From positions 1 through 22,403 of the forward strand of contig JAZNKJ010000011.1 of NCBI GenBank assembly GCA_045578465.1: a DNA stretch of 22,403 nucleotides. Direction: 5' to 3'. The position numbers and the translations under genes are program-made. This DNA is from SIG454 sp045578465 (lineage in GTDB: Bacteria; Bacillota; Clostridia; Monoglobales; Monoglobaceae). Shown here piece by piece: positions 20,718-22,403 of this stretch. The notes beneath the pieces are model-generated. The model made no database searches, had not been told where the DNA came from, and saw nothing but the letters and a program-made list of their open reading frames with translations. Position 1 is the first letter of the stretch, and each line of letters opens with the position of its first letter.

Positions 20718-21830
20718 ATGGCAGGTTTAAGTCTTAAAAATATTTACAAAACTTATGACGGCGGATTTACAGCCGTTAAAGACCTCAATCTTGAAATTGA
20801 AGATAAGGAATTTATCGTTTTGGTTGGTCCTTCAGGCTGTGGTAAATCAACAACACTCAGAATGGTTGCAGGCCTTGAAGAGATTACATCAGGTGAACTT
20901 TATATCGGCGACACATTAGTTAATGATGTTGCTCCAAAGGACAGAGATATTGCGATGGTTTTCCAGAACTACGCTCTCTATCCTCATATGACTGTATTTG
21001 ATAATATGGCATTCGGTCTTAAACTCAGAAAAGTTCCGAAGGATGAGATTAAAGCTAAGGTTATGGAAGCTGCTCAGATTCTCGGAATTGAACATCTTTT
21101 AGAGAGAAAGCCAAAGGCACTCTCCGGTGGTCAGAGACAGCGTGTTGCTCTCGGCCGTGCTATCGTTCGTAATCCAAAGGTATTCCTTTTGGACGAACCT
21201 CTTTCTAACCTTGATGCAAAGCTTCGTGTTCAGATGCGTGCTGAAATCGGTAAATTACATAGAAAGCTTGAAACAACATTTATCTATGTAACACACGACC
21301 AGACAGAAGCTATGACAATGGGCTCTAGAATTGTTGTTATGAAGGATGGTATTCTTCAGCAGGCTGCAAGCCCGATTGAAATCTATAACGAACCTGCTAA
21401 TATGTTCGTTGCCGGATTTATCGGAAGCCCACAGATGAACTTCATTGATGTTACTGTTTCAAAGGAAAGTGATGGTATCTACCTCGTTAACGATAACTTT
21501 AAGGTTAAGCTTCCTGAAGGAAAGGCAAACCGCCCTGAGCTTGCTGAATACATCGGCAAGGAAGTTGTTATGGGTATCAGACCTGAAAACATCTATGATG
21601 ATGAAGCTCATATCACAGCAGCTCCTGATTGTAAGCTTTCTGCTCTTGTAACACATACAGAAATGATGGGTGCTGAAACATATCTTTATCTTGCTGTTGG
21701 CGAAAAGAACATTATCGCAAAGGTTAACCCAAGAACAACAGCTAAGCTTGATGAAACTATTGATATCGTATTTGATAACAATAAGATTCATATTTTCGAT
21801 AAGGAAACAGAGGTTGCAGTTATCAACTAA
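20718..21830 (+). CDS. ugpC: Carbohydrate ABC transporter ATP-binding protein (MsmX/UgpC/MalK type)
   Basis: The 370-residue ATPase subunit powers sugar import at the cytoplasmic face of the membrane. The nucleotide-binding domain has Walker A GPSGCGKST (37-45), the Q-loop Q83, signature LSGGQRQRVALGRA (135-148), Walker B VFLLDEP (155-161) and the H-loop H193 (THDQTEA). Residues about 240-370 form the C-terminal MalK-type OB-fold regulatory domain (ENIYDDEAH, HTEMMGAETYLY). No permease or binding-protein gene is next to it and a terminator follows directly. In Firmicutes such lone ATPases, like MsmX of Bacillus subtilis, are shared by several sugar importers, which is the likely role here (inferred). 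I chose the ATG at 20718 because of its AGGAGG site and the family N-terminus MAGLSLKNIYKTY. Codon choice is noticeably optimised, suggesting high expression. Confidence 0.95.
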   Translation: MAGLSLKNIYKTYDGGFTAVKDLNLEIEDKEFIVLVGPSGCGKSTTLRMVAGLEEITSGELYIGDTLVNDVAPKDRDIAMVFQNYALYPHMTVFDNMAFGLKLRKVPKDEIKAKVMEAAQILGIEHLLERKPKALSGGQRQRVALGRAIVRNPKVFLLDEPLSNLDAKLRVQMRAEIGKLHRKLETTFIYVTHDQTEAMTMGSRIVVMKDGILQQAASPIEIYNEPANMFVAGFIGSPQMNFIDVTVSKESDGIYLVNDNFKVKLPEGKANRPELAEYIGKEVVMGIRPENIYDDEAHITAAPDCKLSALVTHTEMMGAETYLYLAVGEKNIIAKVNPRTTAKLDETIDIVFDNNKIHIFDKETEVAVIN

Positions 21831-21842
21831 TTTTAAATATTT

Positions 21843-21874
21843 GCCCTTGGCTCATTTGAGCCAAGGGCTTTTTT
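21843..21874 (+). terminator. Rho-independent terminator after ugpC
   Basis: A perfect 11-bp GC-rich stem GCCCTTGGCTC (21843-21853) with loop ATTT and its complement (21858-21868), followed by six T residues. Confidence 0.95.
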
Positions 21875-21922
21875 GTTATAAAAAATCAAAACGGGGGGAA
21901 ATTAAATGCAGGAGGGATAAAA

Positions 21923-22225
21923 ATGAACGAAATAACAAAACAAAATTTTGATGAGTTTATAAACTCTGAAAAAACGGTTCTCATAGACTTTTGGGCACCA
22001 TATTGTGGATATTGCAAACAAATTGCCCCTGTCATAGATGAAATTGCAGAGGAGATGAGCGGGGAAATTAAAGTGGGCAAGGTGAACATTGAAAAAGAGC
22101 TTGGCCTTGCCAGAGAATTCGGAGTAAAAAGCATCCCCTATCTTGCTGTCATAAAGAATAAAGAGGTAGTAAAATCTGCAATAGGTTTTATGAATAAAAG
22201 AGAAATTTTAGAGCTTCTTCAATAA
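21923..22225 (+). CDS. Thioredoxin family protein with atypical CGYC active site
   Basis: The 100-residue protein is a single thioredoxin fold: ITKQNFDEFI opening, LIDFWAPYCGYCK (20-32) and the cis-proline loop SIPYL (70-74, P72). It should act as a cytoplasmic dithiol-disulfide carrier. The active site is C28-G-Y-C31 instead of WCGPC, with Tyr at the position of the usual Trp, which should change its redox potential and partners. The gene has an AGGAGGG ribosome binding site eight bases upstream. It starts 48 bases after the ugpC terminator without a clear promoter of its own, so read-through or an undetected promoter must supply it. A role as partner of the unusual TrxB about 8 kb away is possible but unproven. 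Confidence 0.9.
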   Translation: MNEITKQNFDEFINSEKTVLIDFWAPYCGYCKQIAPVIDEIAEEMSGEIKVGKVNIEKELGLAREFGVKSIPYLAVIKNKEVVKSAIGFMNKREILELLQ

Positions 22226-22227
22226 GA

Positions 22228-22273
22228 ATATTTTAATGCCCGCAGTAGAAATTTACTGTGGGCATTAAAATAT
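22228..22273. terminator. Long hairpin after the thioredoxin gene, possible terminator
   Basis: A 20-bp stem (22228-22247 with 22254-22273, one G-T wobble, GC core GCCCGCAG/CTGTGGGC) around a six-base loop lies right after the thioredoxin gene. The outer arms are A/T rich but no T run follows, so it could be a weak terminator or a 3'-end stabilising structure. Confidence 0.55.
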
Positions 22274-22283
22274 CATAAAATGT

Positions 22284-22312
22284 TTGCTTTTTCGGGGAAA
22301 GTATGGTAAAAT
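22284..22312 (+). promoter_or_regulatory. Sigma-A promoter for a gene beyond the window
   Basis: TTGCTT (22284-22289), a 17-base spacer and TAAAAT (22307-22312) with TGG before the -10. No gene can be identified before the window ends. Confidence 0.75.
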
Positions 22313-22350
22313 AATCAAGGTATATTATTCGTAGATTTAGAGAAAGGAGA

Positions 22351-22384
22351 GCGCCAATATATTTAAGGCTAAATATGTTTGCGC
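22351..22384 (+). promoter_or_regulatory. Leader stem-loop at the window end
   Basis: GCGC-C-AATATATTT (22351-22364) pairs with AAATATGTTTGCGC (22371-22384) over 13 of 14 positions with one C-T mismatch and a G-T wobble, around the loop AAGGCT. An AAAGGAG ribosome-binding-like motif (22343-22349) precedes it, but no ATG, GTG or TTG follows at a fitting distance; the ATG at 22375 lies inside the stem. It may be a structured leader or the start of an RNA gene. Confidence 0.45.
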
Positions 22385-22403
22385 GAAAAATAATATGGCT
22401 TTT

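Noticed and set aside
1..22403. CRISPR array, tRNA, rRNA, phage or insertion-sequence genes
   Set aside because: No regularly spaced repeats, no tRNA or rRNA signatures, and no transposase, integrase or phage protein was recognised on either strand.

Overview
The window looks like chromosomal DNA from a low-GC, anaerobic, Gram-positive bacterium of the class Clostridia. The supporting evidence is an oxygen-sensitive class III ribonucleotide reductase with its radical-SAM activase, SpoVG, S-layer-homology (SLH) surface proteins, strong AGGAGG-type ribosome binding sites and sigma-A-like promoters, often with an extended TGn -10 box. No phage, transposon, CRISPR, tRNA or rRNA gene was recognised. 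Most of the window is ordinary housekeeping sequence.

Left part (1-9660). A leftward unit reads from a promoter at 1171-1199: a Sm_multidrug_ex-type membrane protein, a one-helix acidic-tailed protein, then the first 22 codons of pyrH, cut by the window edge. Divergent to it, a rightward unit carries a small membrane protein resembling a cut-down glycosyltransferase 2 fold, coupled to recD2. Next come an SLH-anchored N-acetylmuramoyl-L-alanine amidase, a U32-family protein of the TrhP (tRNA hydroxylation) type and a 950-residue SLH surface protein, ending in a strong terminator.

Middle (9660-12671). spoVG reads leftward. murC, rsmA and yhbY form a tightly packed rightward operon (0 to 1-base overlaps) from a near-ideal promoter at 10032-10060.

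Anaerobic deoxyribonucleotide block (12690-16767, leftward). This is the most interesting part. nrdG, nrdD and trxB form one operon behind a TTGACA/TATATT promoter with an 18-bp perfect palindrome just upstream that matches the NrdR box. NrdD carries a C-terminal glutaredoxin-like domain with a CPNC motif. The adjacent flavoprotein reductase keeps its CxxC but lacks the usual HRRxxxR NADPH motif. The block reads as a class III RNR with its own thiol reductant chain.

Right part (16784-22403). A leftward Lrp/AsnC regulator, aminotransferase, Methyltransf_32 methylase and tatD operon is followed by a 337-base intergenic region holding a structured element of unknown nature. Then come a stand-alone MsmX/UgpC-type sugar ABC ATPase and an atypical thioredoxin (CGYC). 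The window ends in a promoter and a hairpin leader whose gene lies outside.
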